A DNA stretch of 64,000 nt from Elephas maximus indicus (lineage: Eukaryota; Chordata; Mammalia; Proboscidea; Elephantidae), in contig NC_064843.1 of NCBI RefSeq assembly GCF_024166365.1, forward strand, positions 56,382,532-56,446,531, given 5' to 3'. Made by a program: the position numbers and the translations under genes. A model generated the notes under the pieces. That model made no database searches, was not told where the DNA came from, and saw nothing but the letters and a program-made list of their open reading frames with translations. This document shows, piece by piece, positions 23,596 to 35,634 of this stretch (positions within the stretch are counted from its first letter, which is position 1; every line of letters begins with the position of its first letter).

Positions 23596-24223
23596 TGCGG
23601 TGGTGGATCACTTTTGTGTGGCCTTTATAGCCATGGACTTGTGACTGTGTGATAGAGTAACTGTAGCCCACCAAAGGAACTGGTCAGTTTTGCCATCTCA
23701 CCGGGCTTGAAATGAGCCACGTCAAAGGTGGAAGAGAGAGTCCACCACCACCAAGGAAGGAGAGACCATTAGGAGAAGTTTGCAGGGAAGACCTGTAGAA
23801 GATTGTGCAGTGGGCTTCCCAGCCTACAGAGTGAGAAAGCCGAGCGCTTTGGGCAGAGCCTGAGGGCCAGGGAGAGGCACGCCTGTGAGCACGGTTGGGA
23901 AGAGGCTGTCCTGATGGAAGAACTGTATCCTTGGGTGTTCCTGAGCCTGAATTGTAATCTGTTACTTCCCTAATAAACTCCATAACCGTAAGTACGGTCT
24001 GTGAATTCTGTGTGGCCATTGCAATGAACTGTTGAACCCAGCAAACAAGTAGAGAGTGCCGTGTGGCAGGGACGGTTGGTTTAAGAATTGGAAAAGATGG
24101 CAGAGAGAGGAGACATCTCCAGCCTCCGCCTCACAGGAATCAGCCTCGGCCTCTTGATCTTGATTCTCCTCCCCGTTTGTGAAGTTAGAGGAGGTCGGAC
24201 ACCGCCTCCACACCATTTTTAAA
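23596..24223 (+). mobile_element. ERV LTR, sense, related to the one at 40306
   Basis: Shares with the reverse complement of 40306-41362 the ordered landmarks cctgttacttccc, gtctgtgaattctgtgtggc, gaacccagcaaacaagtaga, cacaggaatcagcc, tgaagttagaggaggtcgga and a ccattttta end. The poly(A)-signal-like taataaactc lies at about 23972. It is shorter than the other copy, so an internal deletion or 5' loss is likely. No target duplication is seen. Confidence 0.75.
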
Positions 24224-24348
24224 GTGGGGGATCACTTGGCATAAATGCCAATTTGGGTTTGTGGAAACTATAATTGCATATATGGGTCTACGTGCTCTCC
24301 ACTTTACTCTAATTTTCTTGACTCCAAAAAGCTACTCTTGTGTGTGGG

Positions 24349-24551
24349 ATAGAGTCCCTGGATGGTACCAGTGGTTAGCGTGCTTGGCTGCTCACTGAAA
24401 TGTTGGAAGTTCAAGTCGACCTAGAGATGCCTTGGAAGAAAGACCTGATGATGTACTTATCAGCCATTGGAAATTCTACGGAGCATAGTTCTACTCTGAC
24501 GTCCACAGTGTTGCCAAGAGTCTGAATCAACCTGATGCAGCTGTTTTTAGT
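24349..24551 (+). mobile_element. AfroSINE (gaaaggcctgg type), diverged
   Basis: gagtccctggatggtaccag, cgtgcttggctgctcactga, aagacctgatgatgtactta, cagccattggaaattctacg, then a decayed tail gagtctgaatcaacctgatg. Directly followed by a small inverted-repeat element. Confidence 0.82.
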
Positions 24552-24552
24552 T

Positions 24553-24935
24553 ACAGGCAGCCCCTGTGTTACGAACGTCTGACTTACAGACAACTTGCAC
24601 TTCAGAGCGGATTGCCATAAAGCCTGTTATACTAAACATTTGAGTTGAATACAGTGTTTTGTACTAACAAATCCATGCACTACTTTGTGATGCTCATGAA
24701 AACACTGCACTGTTTGGAAGTGTTTCTCAAGTGTTTTAGATGTATAGAAAGGTAACATAAATATTGCAGGGTCACTATGAGTCAGAACTGACGCAATGGC
24801 ACCCAACAACAACAACGAGAAAAATATTTGACTAACTGATGCTAAATAAGAACTGTATGTACCTGTTCTGACTTACTTACAAATGTGACTTAAAGACAGA
24901 CTTAGGGAGGGATCTTGTCATAACCCAGGGTTTTT
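24553..24935. mobile_element. Small non-autonomous DNA transposon candidate
   Basis: Begins acaggcagcccctgtgttac and ends cttgtcataacccagg. The end reverse-complements to cctgggttatgacaag, giving imperfect terminal inverted repeats of about 16 bp. Internal subterminal sequence also pairs loosely (tctgacttacagac with gacttacttac). There is no transposase frame. A piece of RTE/AfroSINE tail sits inside. Class (pogo/Tigger-like or other) is uncertain. Confidence 0.5.
24768..24815 (+). mobile_element. RTE or AfroSINE tail-only fragment
   Basis: cagggtcactatgagtcaga and gcacccaacaacaacaacg give just the shared RTE/SINE 3' end. The caacaacaac ending favours RTE over AfroSINE. Confidence 0.75.
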
Positions 24936-25660
24936 TGGTTTGTGGAATGAGTTCATTTGAGAATATAATTTTAAGGCTAGAACAATATTCCAGATGGCAG
25001 GCTGCCCTCTACCAACCACATCTTCTGGTTGCATGGATGAATATCACTCCTTACCTATATGGAGGGCTCCTAGTCCACACGTTTGCTGCTCAAAAGTATA
25101 TCTAATGGGAAGTATAAAAATCATAAAGCACAATTGAACGGACACAGTTTGCATTCAGTGTTCACATACCAAAAACATATGCACTGAAGGCAGAGGAAAG
25201 CCTGTCAGGCATTTGCCCAAAACCTACGTTTACTCTCTTGATACACAATTCAAATGAGCTCAGAGTTCACATTAGAAATCAAAGCAGCAACAAAAGAGGA
25301 GGAGAGGGGCTGTCGGAAGCAATCATAGCAATAGCAGAGAGAGATGGCATCAAACACCAGCCTGGAAACCGTGGAAAACATTTTTTCATCAAGATAATAA
25401 GACATGAGAACTCAAGGAGTCCTACACATGGAGTCTTCTTAACACAGATGCAAAAGCCCTCAGTGAGCTCTGTGGGCATCTGTGCAAAGCGTCAGCCAGT
25501 ATAAAGAGGAAGGTCCCTGAGTCATCCAGGAAAAAGTCATGTTTTGGGGCTCCATTTCAGAAGCAAGAAAAGATATCATTTTAGAATAAATTCTAATCCA
25601 AAACGTTTATTACTGTTGGTATTATTATTAACTGAGGGCAATTAAATGGTAAACTCTGTG
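24936..25660. other. Unique stretch, no gene seen
   Basis: Contains an 88-codon open frame (25238-25504, +) of no recognised family. No repeat landmark. Confidence 0.35.
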
Positions 25661-26105
25661 TATTGGATAGGACTCTTGGTCTCAGATAAGAGAAACCCAA
25701 CTCAGATTAGCTTTAGCGACAAAGGGAATTTATTAACTCCCCAAGTGAAAACTTCAGAGTCCATCCAAGTTCAGAAAGAGGAGGATTTGGGTGGTTAAAC
25801 GAGGTCATCGAAGCTCTCTATATTTTTACCCTGTTTTCCTCTGAATTTTTCTTTCATCCAATCATCTTTGTCCTGATGTCTTTAGCATAAATCCTAGGAA
25901 GGGCTCTTATTGCCTTAGCTTGGGTCTTTTGCCATACCTGAAATAATCACTATGGCCAGGGCTATTTAATAGTCTGATTGGCCAGGCTAGGTTGCCCACA
26001 TGTGAGGCTGAACAGGGGCCATCTCCATTGCAACATGGGCTGAGAAGAGGGGTGACATGGATACCCAAAGAAAAATCAGAAGGCAGATGCCACAAGAAGG
26101 GAGCA
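25661..26105 (-). mobile_element. Probable ancient interspersed repeat, family uncertain
   Basis: ggactcttggtctcagataa, gagaaacccaactcagatta and caaagggaatttattaact resemble a dispersed mammalian repeat seen in antisense. I could not assign a family. Confidence 0.4.
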
Positions 26106-26720
26106 AGGATGCTGGGCTAGTGAAAACATCTTATGTTCACTGCACAATTACCTGACACAAAAGCACAGTTTTCTAGAATGACTCAATCCTTGAGAGTTGT
26201 AGAGTGTTGGGTGCACTAGGAAAGAGTATCTGAGACAGAGATTGGGTGCAGGTGGAAATTTTGCACAGAGTTTTTGCGAGAAGATCAGGGAGGGAGTGAT
26301 GGAACCTGGACTGGGCAGAGGGAAGAGTCGGGCTGCCGCGCAGTTGCAATGGCAGACTTAGCCTGTCCCACAAAGACCTCGGGGGCTGGGGTGGCCTTTC
26401 AAAGTGACCCTGGATTGAGTCAAGGAGCCAGCCCTTGTACCTCCTGCACTGGCCATCATTGGATGGGAGTTGCCACTAGGGAAGTGTCCTAATTATGGGG
26501 ACAGAGGCTCCTTTCAGCCAAGTGTAGGGAATGACTTTACTGAGAGCCATTATGAGGCAATGTTGCCAGCATCTAGGGGAAGCAAGCACCTTCTGCTGAA
26601 GGGGAGATCTGGGAGAAACACCGCAGCATCTACCCCAGAATAGGAAGTGCCCACATGAGATACCACAGCACCCACTCTAGAATGGGAAGTGCCCATGAGG
26701 GAGGCAGTGCTGAGAGGGGA
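26106..26720. other. Possible old LTR with an imperfect tandem pair
   Basis: Contains gtatctgagacagagattgg, which resembles an ERVL-type LTR edge. It also has an imperfect direct repeat of about 43 bp: accgcagcatctaccccaga (near 26621) and accacagcacccactctaga (near 26663), each followed by a shared ggaagtgccca. Assignment is tentative. Confidence 0.35.
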
Positions 26721-28444
26721 GTCAGGCAGAGTAATGCCTCCAAATGTGGGGACACGTGCTTCCGATTCTTACTCACCTGGTGCTGAACACAAGGGGTGCC
26801 AGTCACCTGTACAGCCTGATGCACTGAGCTCAGAAAAGCAGCTGGGCAGCCCCCATACACAGGCTGGAACCAGGTGCAGTCAGCAATGCTCTGTTGAAAT
26901 GATGGGAAAAGGAAAGAAACTATCATTTACTGAGCACCTACTCTGTTCTAGTCCCACGCTAGGTTCTTTCTACTCACACATGGGACTCTGTGAGCATCAG
27001 GTGATGAGAATAAAGAGTCTCTGTAATTAATACTCCATAGTTAATAAATACAAGAATAAGGAAGTTAAATGCTGGTGGTTGAGGCTTCATTAAGAAAATT
27101 CTCTCCAAATTTATGTTACAGAGAGCATATTTTGAAAATAGCCAAGGAAAGAGCCCTTCAAGGCTTTTACTGAATCAGTCCAAGGAGGAGGAAGACAGCA
27201 GTGTGTTCAAATGTGAGTCCCAGGAGTGGGCAAGCCTGTGTTTCTGAAACTGTGTCAAGGGGAAGTCAATTCACAAGAAGAGGCAGGTAATTAATGGAAA
27301 AGTCCTTTAAAAAGTGTAAAAAGTATAATCACAGAAATTAGTCTAATTTCTGAAGGCTTCTTTTTAAAGGAAAATTGCAGAGAAATCCAGAAAACTGGGT
27401 ATACAGATGGGTGAGTGGGGGGCTGGGGTTGTAAGACAAAAAACAATGAAATACATTTGGCAGGACAGGACCAATTAAGTGCAAGTAGATTCTAAGAGGC
27501 GAAGATGAAAGAAACAGGTCTTCTGGCTTTCTCTCCACTGTTTAACTTTTCTCACATGAGTTTTTATCCTGGTGTTTGTAACTAAAATGAAGTGGCCCGT
27601 GGATACCCTGTAATGGAATATAAAATTGTGGGTGTCAGAATTTGTAAAGAGAAAAATAAGCTCTTAAACATATAAAAAGTAGGCTCAACTGTAAATGTAT
27701 TCCAAGGGGAGTAGAAACATACGAGAAAGGCAGAAAGAATTAGAAGAGATTAGGAGAACTAGGTTAAAAGTCAAAGGATTCCTTGGAGTTAAAATTATAA
27801 CTTGGAAGAGAAATCTAGAGATTCCCTGTATAAAATAGGAAATAAGAAATGCGTACTAGTTAAGGCAGGTTAAATGGATGTACCAAATATACCCCAAAAT
27901 GCAACAGAGCAAATACTGTAGAAATGTCTTTCTTGCCCAATAATTGTCTGGGGGAAGATAACTCTCCACTATATGGTGATTCCAGAATGCGCATTCCTGC
28001 CCTAGGACATTCTATTGCCTTGGGTCTTATTGTGCTCTGTAGCCACTTGTGGAAAGAAAAGAAAGCATGAAGCAGGCACACCCACTTCTGAAAATCATTG
28101 GCCTTGAAATTATTCACATCACCTCCACTCATATTCCATTGATAAGAAGTAGTTCCAAGACCCTCTCATGGACACCTGGGGTATAAAGACCCTGGGTGGG
28201 CAGCCACCTCCCAGCTACAAGTCTATTACTACGGAAATGGGGAACAAGTTTTGATGGACAGTTGACTATCTCCAACACAACTGGTAAAAGACACAAATGA
28301 ACAGATCTGGCACCCTAGACAGTAAGAAATGGGGACAAAAGACATTTATAGCAAGCAGAAGCCCTTACTTGGCTGAACATCACAGAATTTAAATGGTCTG
28401 ATGCTGTGGCTTATCTGACTGCTAAGAACGAACGTAGAGTTGTC
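26721..28444. other. Mostly unique stretch
   Basis: About 1.7 kb. A MIR or L2 trace (tcatttactgagcacctact) lies near 26925-26990. The rest shows no repeat landmark, splice-supported exon or coding similarity. Confidence 0.4.
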
Positions 28445-28530
28445 AGCTGTGTTCCCTGCCTCCTCCTCAGTGTCCAGGACAGTACCTGGCATAGAGCAGG
28501 CTCTCAATAAGTATTCATTAAAAATCAATT
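28445..28530 (+). mobile_element. L2 3' end
   Basis: cagtacctggcatagagcag followed by ctcaataagtattcatta is the L2/MIR 3' terminus in sense orientation. Confidence 0.65.
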
Positions 28531-28939
28531 TTACACTGAAGCCAAAGGGCAGCTCACAGGAGCCCAAGCCCCACCCTACTTTCAGGAATCCCTCCTTAGT
28601 ATTGGCTCTGAGGTCTTCTTGTTTTACTGGGGGGACTTCCCAGCATCTGAGTTCTGGCTTCATATTTCCATAGGAACTCAAAAATTATTTTTGTTATCAG
28701 TCCTCATCCTCCTAAGGGCCTTTCTCTAAAAAGTCTTGTTTTTTAGTATGAACGAAAAATAATTCTGATTATTTTCCATGCCTCCAGCAACTCCTCCCAA
28801 ATGTCCGCTCCAAAGACTCAAACAGAACATGAGACTGGAGAGGTGCCATTCCTATCCTTTCCCCACAAATACTTTGGTCCATTAAACAGCATTATAAACT
28901 GGGGTGAGCTTTTAAGTAGCAATCAGGCTAAATTAGAAA

Positions 28940-29021
28940 GGAGCCCTAGGTTAGTGCTTGGCTGCTAACCTAAACACTGGCAGTTTGAACCCACCAGTGG
29001 CTCCACGGGAGAAAGATAGGG
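28940..29021 (+). mobile_element. AfroSINE head, 3'-truncated
   Basis: ggagccctaggttagtgctt, ggctgctaacctaaacactg, gtttgaacccaccagtggct and gggagaaagatagggc, after which SINE similarity stops. Loss of the 3' end points to a later deletion, since retroposed copies lose the 5' end instead. Confidence 0.8.
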
Positions 29022-29395
29022 CGTATTTCAGCCTCCTGAGCTCCAGTTTTAGACAGAGATTCACATGGCTCTGTTAGCTTCAGGCGCAGCCCCTGATATG
29101 CATGACATGCCCTGCGACTGTGGCAGCCAGTGGGGGGCCCCCATCCTGGCTGAAAACCTACTTCTGAATTTTTAATTCTTTAAAATTTGAAGTAGCATAT
29201 TTTACACAGAGGAAGACATTAAGCTGTATGAAACAAAACAAGCCCTGCCATATGCGGTAATCATGTTGGGTTTGGGCAGGGGAAAAGCAAATAAAGACAC
29301 AGGGACCACCAAGCATTGATGCTGACCAGGCACCTGAAGGGAAACAGCCAGCAGGAAGTGAGAAGAGAGCAACAACAGTGTGAAACAAGTCCTGT
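29022..29395. other. Unique stretch, no gene seen
   Basis: No repeat landmark or supported coding feature. Confidence 0.4.
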
Positions 29396-29565
29396 GTCCG
29401 GAAGTGTGTCAGGCTCCTGTTATGAATTATCTTATTGAACTATCAAAACAGACTTGGGAGTTCTTCTCCCCATTTCACAGGTGAGGGGGTGAACATGCCT
29501 GCCATGAACAGCCCCACAAAATGTGGGTTCAAAGCAGGGCCACAGTCCCTTATTCAAACCCTCCA
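29396..29565 (-). mobile_element. MIR fragment
   Basis: gttatgaattatcttattga, tccccatttcacaggtgagg and gggttcaaagcagggccaca follow the antisense MIR order. Confidence 0.7.
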
Positions 29566-29880
29566 AGCCAGGTGACCTCAGAACGTTCCAGATTTGGGAA
29601 GTGTAACGTCGACTCTATATTATGTGACACCTCATGAGGGTCAAGGTGAAAACTCATCATCTGGCTGGAATACTTCTGCAGAAAACATTGGAATATTGCC
29701 AGTGAGAGGGATAGACAAAGACTATAAACAACCTCGTGTCACTTCTAGTCAGCTTTTACCAACTAATAAAATTGCATCAAACCTGCAAAAACATCTTTCT
29801 AATTTCAGAGTATTTTTGGGTTTGATGTCATGGATTAGAAGTAATGGACCTTATTTGTTTTCTTTCCTATGTCGTGGCCA

Positions 29881-29936
29881 ATCTTTTTTTTTTTTCTTTC
29901 CTTCCTCTCTCTCTCCCTCCTTCCCTCCCATCCTTC
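29881..29936 (+). repeat. Polypyrimidine microsatellite
   Basis: About 55 bp of T-run, then ttccttcctctctctctccc and similar CT-only sequence. Confidence 0.85.
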
Positions 29937-30179
29937 AGTCCAACCACCTCATAATTAATGTGTTTGGTGTTTGGTGAGATACGAATATGTCTGATTTCTA
30001 TCAACAGTCACCTCCACTACCATCCCAAACAAAGAAACAAAAAATTCCATGATCAGTGATTTGGGGAAATTCTTGGACAAAAAAATTTTCTTTACTGCAG
30101 CAATTATAAGAAATGTCAATATTATAAAATGCCTTATAAATTTCAAAAAGGAGATATGGTGTGTTTAATTGATCATGGA

Positions 30180-30698
30180 TGTCTTAGTCATCTAGGGCTG
30201 CTATAACAGAAATACCACAAGTGGATGGCTTTAACAAAGAGAAGTTTATTTTCTCACAGTAAAGTAGGCTAAGAGTCCAAATTCAGAGTGTCAGCTCCAG
30301 GGGGGGGCTTTCTCCCTCTGTCGGCTCTGGAGGAAGGTCCTTGACCTCAATCTTCTCCTGGTTGAGGAGCTTCTTAGGTGGAGGTACCCCGGGTCCAAAG
30401 GACACACTCTGCTCCTGGTACTCTTTTCTTGGTGGTATGAGGTCCCCAGCTCTCTACTTGCTTCTCTTTCCTTTTATCTCTTAAGAGATAAAAGGTGGTT
30501 CAGGCCATACCCCAGGGAAACTCCCTTTACATTGGCTCAGGGAGGTGACCTGAGTAAGGGTGGTGTTACAATCCCACCCTAATCCTCTTAACACAAAATT
30601 ACAATCACAAAATGGAGGACAACCACACAATACTGGGAATCATGGCCTAACCAAGTTGATACACACATTTTTGGGGGGACATAATTCAATCCATGACA
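30180..30698 (-). mobile_element. Solo LTR, MaLR-like afrotherian family, with 5-bp target duplication
   Basis: Plus-strand edges tgtcttagtcatct and ccatgaca, flanked by perfect ATGGA at 30175-30179 and 30699-30703. The ttatctcttaagagataaaa region is a short palindrome within it. Same family as 280, 19848, 39265 and 50706. Confidence 0.94.
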
Positions 30699-30860
30699 AT
30701 GGACAAACCACGGGTTTTTAAGACAGTGCCCCTCTCTTAAATATGTGGTCTGTGGAATGGGTCCCCTTTTGCACTTGGTCCTTCCTACCCCTTCTCTATG
30801 TCCAGAGCTTCAAGCTTAGTCCCATGTATTCACTTCATGAAAAACTAGATCTCTAAGGCT

Positions 30861-30921
30861 GTTCTATAGGGTTGCTATGAGTCAGAATCGACTTGATGGC
30901 ACTGGGTTTTTGTTTTTTTTT
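30861..30921 (+). mobile_element. Tail-only AfroSINE with target duplication
   Basis: Only gttctatagggttgctatga, gtcagaatcgacttgatggc and a gggtttttgttttttttt tail are present. Flanked by TAAGGCT at 30854-30860 and 30922-30928. A genuine, very short retroposition product. Confidence 0.85.
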
Positions 30922-30928
30922 TAAGGCT

Positions 30929-31085
30929 CAGCAAACCATTTATATACAATGAACAGATGAGAAAACTGAGAACCAGAAAGGTAAAACACCTTTCCCAAAG
31001 GCACACAGCAGGTTGATGGCAGAGGCTAATGTTCAAACTCACTCTGGTTCTAGAGCCTGCACCTTCCATTACCAAGCTATTCACG
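30929..31085 (-). mobile_element. MIR fragment
   Basis: caatgaacagatgagaaaac, cacctttcccaaaggcacac and aggctaatgttcaaactcac give the antisense MIR core. Confidence 0.75.
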
Positions 31086-31106
31086 CTCTCCTGTAACTTG
31101 ATCTTT

Positions 31107-32255
31107 TTCACTTAATTTATGTTTATATTTCTATGTCAATAAATATAGACCAGGTTCTCATTTTAATGGCTGTACTGAATTTCACAAAAATAGATGCACC
31201 ATAATTTATTGTCATTCCTCTATTTATTTATAGGCATAAGTTCAGTTTTTTTTTTTTCAGAATTTTGTTATTACAGTGCTTACAATGACTATTCCTCTAC
31301 AGTTTTGAACATTTTGTTTGGTAATTTTTGGAGAATTCCTAGGCATGTATGTCAGGTATCTATTGCTATGTAACAAACCACCCTCAAACTCAATGCCTTA
31401 TAACAACAACAACTTATGGTTCCTCACAATTCTGTGGCTGAGCTCAGCGGGGAAGTTCTGTTCCACGAGGTGCTAGTTGGGATCACGCATATGGCTGCCG
31501 TCATCTGGAGGCTTGACTGGAGTAGAACTTCTAAGATGGTCTCATTCACCTGTCTAGCAGTTGGTATTGGCCCTCAGCCGAAGTCTTTCTGTCCAAGTAG
31601 TCTCTCCAGTCGGATAGCCAGACTTCTTTACATGGTGGCTCAGGGCTTCAAGATGGTAAAAGTGGAAACTACCATACTTCTTAAGGCCTAGCCTCAGAAG
31701 TCACGCGCTTCACTTCTGTTGCCTGCTATTGGTCGAAGTGAGTCTCCAGGTGGGCCCAGATTTCTGATAGGAGGAATGGAAAACCATATTTCAACAGGGC
31801 ATATAGGATGGAGGAATTATTGCCGTCTTTGCAATCTATGGAAAAGGCAAAGCATATCCAAGTTTTAAAGACTTTTGATGAATACTGTCCCCAGGGAGAC
31901 TGTACCAGTAACATCCCTACCAGCAGTGAGTCAGAGTGTCTGTTTATCCATGCCTTCGCTATTAGGGTACACTTCTAGCAGTATGAGATACATAAAACAA
32001 TAGCCCACTGATAACTTAATTTTAATTTTTAATTTCTAGTAAAGTTGAACATCTGCATGTTTATTGGTGATGTCTTTTGTCGATGTAATTGCATGTTCAT
32101 ATTCTTTGCCACTTGAAAAATTAGGGAGACTTAAAAAGTTATTTAAAAAATGAATTGTTTGTTCCTTTTATTAATTTGAAAGAACTCTGTATATATTAAG
32201 TTATTAATTCTTTGTTATACATTTGGTAATTTTTCCCCCCAATTTTATGTTGTTT
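31107..32255 (-). mobile_element. Old L1 (L1M-type) 3' region, split by an MLT1 LTR
   Basis: 31107-31347 and 31921-32255 resemble antisense old L1 sequence (cacttaatttatg, ttatttataggcataagttc, gaactctgtatatattaagt, attctttgttatacatttgg). The MLT1-like LTR at 31348-31920 separates the halves, so the LTR is the younger insertion. Confidence 0.65.
31348..31920 (-). mobile_element. MLT1-like LTR
   Basis: Antisense landmarks: tgtcaggtatctattgctat, gtaacaaaccaccctcaaac, ggctgccgtcatctggaggc, tggctcagggcttcaagatg and tagcctcagaagtcacgcgc. Confidence 0.7.
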
Positions 32256-32539
32256 ATGCTGTCTCCTCTGGCCACATACCATCTCTATACCTATATCCCT
32301 AACTCATTCAGACCCAGCTAGTCTAGATTCTCTGGGGTGCTCCGTCCCCTCTAGCTCATCCTTAAGGAGAGTTGCCAGAGTCGCAGTGTACCCTGTGGAA
32401 TATACCAAGTGCTAGTTTAGAAAACTCACTCAGGGCAATGCGCTGGGTGACTTGGCTCCCTGAGGGCAGCATCTTGAAGCCAAAAGTTCCTACCAATCAT
32501 GTAGACTTTTTTTTTTTCAGTTTAGCTCTACTTATTGCT

Positions 32540-33010
32540 CTATAAAATATATACTTCATTTTATTTTATTTTGTTGTTGAGATTATATACAGCAAAACAT
32601 ACACCAATTCAACAGTTTCTACATGTACAGTTTAATGACATTGATTACATTTTTCAAGTTGTACAGCTATCGCCCTCCTTTTCTGAGTTGTTCCTCCCTC
32701 TTAAACATAAACTCACTGTCCCCTAAGGTTCCTATGTAATCTTTTGAGTTGCTGTTGTCAATTCGATCTCATATAGATAGTTCTTAAAAGAGCATAATGC
32801 TCAAGGCAGATTTTTTTACTAGTTAAGATAAACTATTGTTTGGTTTTAAGAAGATTTCAGGGGATATTTGGGTTTAAGTTTTAAAGAGTATCTCAGGGCA
32901 ATAGTTTCAGAGGTTCATCCACCCTCCATGGCGACAGAAAGTCTGGAGTTTGTGAGAATTTTTACGGTTCAGACTGGAGCTCACAAAAGAAATAGCAAGC
33001 TGAGGTGTCT
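32540..33010 (-). mobile_element. L1 3'-UTR-type fragment
   Basis: Plus-strand text tattttgttgttgagattat, acaccaattcaacagtttct, gacattgattacatttttca, agttcttaaaagagcataat and tctcagggcaatagtttcag is a recognised antisense L1 3' region of placental mammals. Confidence 0.6.
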
Positions 33011-33301
33011 CAGCAGCGTTATTAGAGCAAACCGGGGTTTCTCATCATTCAGTGGGGAACAGAGTGATATGGCTGAGTCCCTGGGATGACACTGCTATTG
33101 TTTGAATCCAGGTTTGGAAAACTGTGCCTGGAGACCGGCTTCCTCTGCCTGGCATCAGAACCTATTCTGGGGCCTCTGAAGAACATCAGCCATCTGTTCA
33201 ATGGCCTGCAGGGAAGTCAGGCCTTTTAGCAATTTCCCAGTTTGGAGTAGATCGAGGTCATCTTGAGTGGCCTGGAAACTCTGAGTTTCATGTCAGGCCT
33301 C

Positions 33302-33785
33302 TGTGATGGCTTTTTGATGTGTCAACTTGGCTAAGCTACAGTCCCAGTTATGCAACCAAACATTACCCTGGGTGTTGCTGTGAAGGTATTTTGCAGATAC
33401 AGTTAAAACCCCTAATCAGTTGGCTTTAAGTAAGGGAGTTGTCTTGGATAATTCAGGTGGGCCTGAGTGAATCAATTGGAAGGGCTTAAAAGCAGTGTTG
33501 AGGTTTCTCCGAGAGTAGAAATCCTGTCTGTGAAAAACCATACCCATAAAGCTCCACCCTGCTGGTGGTCTTCCCTTTCATATGCCTGCCCTACAAATTT
33601 CAGACTTGCTTAGCCAGCCTCCACAATTAAGCCAATTTGTTGTAATAAATATTTATTGATATATTTATATGTGATATCAAAAAACATAAAAGATATATAC
33701 ATATATATATAATACGATATATACCTAGTATATCTCATACTTTTTTTGCTGCTCTGGTTGAAGAACATCAGCCCTGACTGATACA
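33302..33785 (+). mobile_element. ERVL-type solo LTR (TGTGATGG family)
   Basis: Starts tgtgatggctttttgatgtg tcaacttgg-type and ends ccctgactgataca. Flanks gcctc (33297-33301) and gcttc (33786-33790) look like a 5-bp duplication with one change. The 3' part carries an AT microsatellite (33660-33730). A second, better copy is at 42849. Confidence 0.8.
33660..33730. repeat. AT-rich simple repeat inside an LTR
   Basis: Runs such as gatatatacatatatatata within the LTR near its poly(A) region. Confidence 0.8.
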
Positions 33786-33854
33786 GCTTCCAACCCCGTC
33801 TGCTTTGGGAGATGATTCTTAGGCCACTGAAACCACCCCAACGGCCAGGATACC

Positions 33855-34031
33855 TTGTTGTTGTTAGTTGCCATTGAGTTGGCTCCAACTCAAGGCAACC
33901 TTAAGTAAAACAGAACAAAACAGTGCCAGGTCACGTGCTGTCTTTACGATCGTTGGTATGTTTGAGTTCATTGTTGCCGCTACTGTGTCAATCCATCTCA
34001 CTGAGGGTTTCCCCCATTTTCGCTGACCCTT
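33855..34031 (-). mobile_element. RTE/BovB-like 3' end fragment
   Basis: ttgttgttgttagttgccat, aaaacagaacaaaacagtgc, attgttgccgctactgtgtc and ttttcgctgaccctta are the antisense RTE 3' end. 5'-truncated copy. Confidence 0.88.
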
Positions 34032-35634
34032 AGCTGGTTCTACACTCCAGGACCGCAGGGCCTGGGTTTTAAGCTCTGTCCATGATGGATCAGTGGAGGG
34101 TCAGAGTAGAGAAGAAAGAAGATGTTTGACGGAGCAGAGTTCGTGGGCTAGGCTAAAGCTAAGTCCATTGACAGACTGAAGGGAAGTAGAAGAAGGACTG
34201 ATGGACTCAGTTTAGGTATTTGATGGTGGATCATACAAGAGGCCCTGACCGAGGTCAGGATTTGAACTTGGGCTATGGGAAGAATTTGTACTAATGCACC
34301 CCAATGCCTATCTTTCCTTACCCCACATCTGGTTTGTTGTTTGTAAACCTAGGCCACCTCTCATCCACACAAACCTCTAGCTGAGGATCATCTCCCCAGA
34401 CCTCTGCCAAACCATGCCCCCTTCTCCCTCTAAATCTGATTTCCTGCTCCATTCTTCCGTGACAATTCCCAGGTTGGATCCATCTATCTGCAATCACTCC
34501 ACACTTTCCAGGAACCCAGCTGTCTTTCTTCTTCTGTCTCCACAAACACGTATGCGTCTAGAATATGTGAGCCACTGGTTATACATTTTACCTTCTAAAT
34601 CTCTGGCCTTTTATTAAAACAAGAAATACAACACATTTAGGGGCCTGGAAACAACTCTCTGCCTCTGTGGTTTGGGAGTGGCATTTCTAGTCTGTTCATG
34701 CTGAAGCAAGGAAGGTCGGTCATCCCAACCTTTGATTTCTCCTTTCTTCTAGAATGTTGACTGGCCCAGAGACTTAGGTCACATCACAGTTTCAGAACAG
34801 AGGGGTCTTTCTCTTCAATTTTGTTGTGGAGTCACATTTGACTCCATCCCATCAGATCTACGGATGTCCACCCTGTCTTCCTATCCTTGCAGAGGCTGCA
34901 CGATTAAGGTCCCTAACAATTCTCTCTTCTCCACTTTGGCCCCTCCAATCTTTTTTCCAAGGGGCAGCCTGAGGGAACTTTCTGGATTAATTTAGTCATC
35001 ACTACCCACTCCACCACACATACCTCAATTTAATGCAGTAACTACTGAACTCGTGGGACCAACAGTAAACAAGAAGGATGGGATCCTACTGTCCCAGAAA
35101 TTACCACCAAGGAGGGAGTCAGACAGGAAAACAGATGCTTCCAGGTAATGTGCTAAATGTCATGGCACTTCCAGATGTGGTCAAGTTGGAGTCTAACCCC
35201 CTAATCTTGACACTGGAGCTTTTCTAACGTGGCCCTAGCAACCTGAGCTTTTACCTTCCCCTTCACCCCACACTGGGCCACTTGCTGTTCCCTCACACAC
35301 CAAGCTACCACTGTCTCCACCCCTGCACTCATGCACCTCGATGTGCCAGAGAGCTCACTGTTACCCTGTTTGTGAGTCCCTTCTTGTGTTTCCAGGACAA
35401 GTTACTGCATCCCCACCACTGGGAAACTTTCCTAGAATTCTGTAGTACTGACTGGGAAGAAACACCTCTGAATACTCTTCCTGTAAGAATCATGCTGTCC
35501 TTCAGATGGTGGAAACTCACAGGGAGGGTTTGGGGAGGGGCAGGATAGGAGAGGGGAAGAGGGTGCAGGAGGGAGTGGAATGTGGTGGCGGAGGGGGTGG
35601 AGGGCTCAGGAGCTGGCATTTGGGTGAGCCACCT
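34032..35634. other. Unique stretch with a purine-rich patch
   Basis: About 1.6 kb without repeat landmarks. 35515-35610 is strongly G/A-rich on the plus strand (gagggtttggggaggggcag, gcggagggggtggagggctc), capable of quadruplex or triplex structures. No exon supported. Confidence 0.4.
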
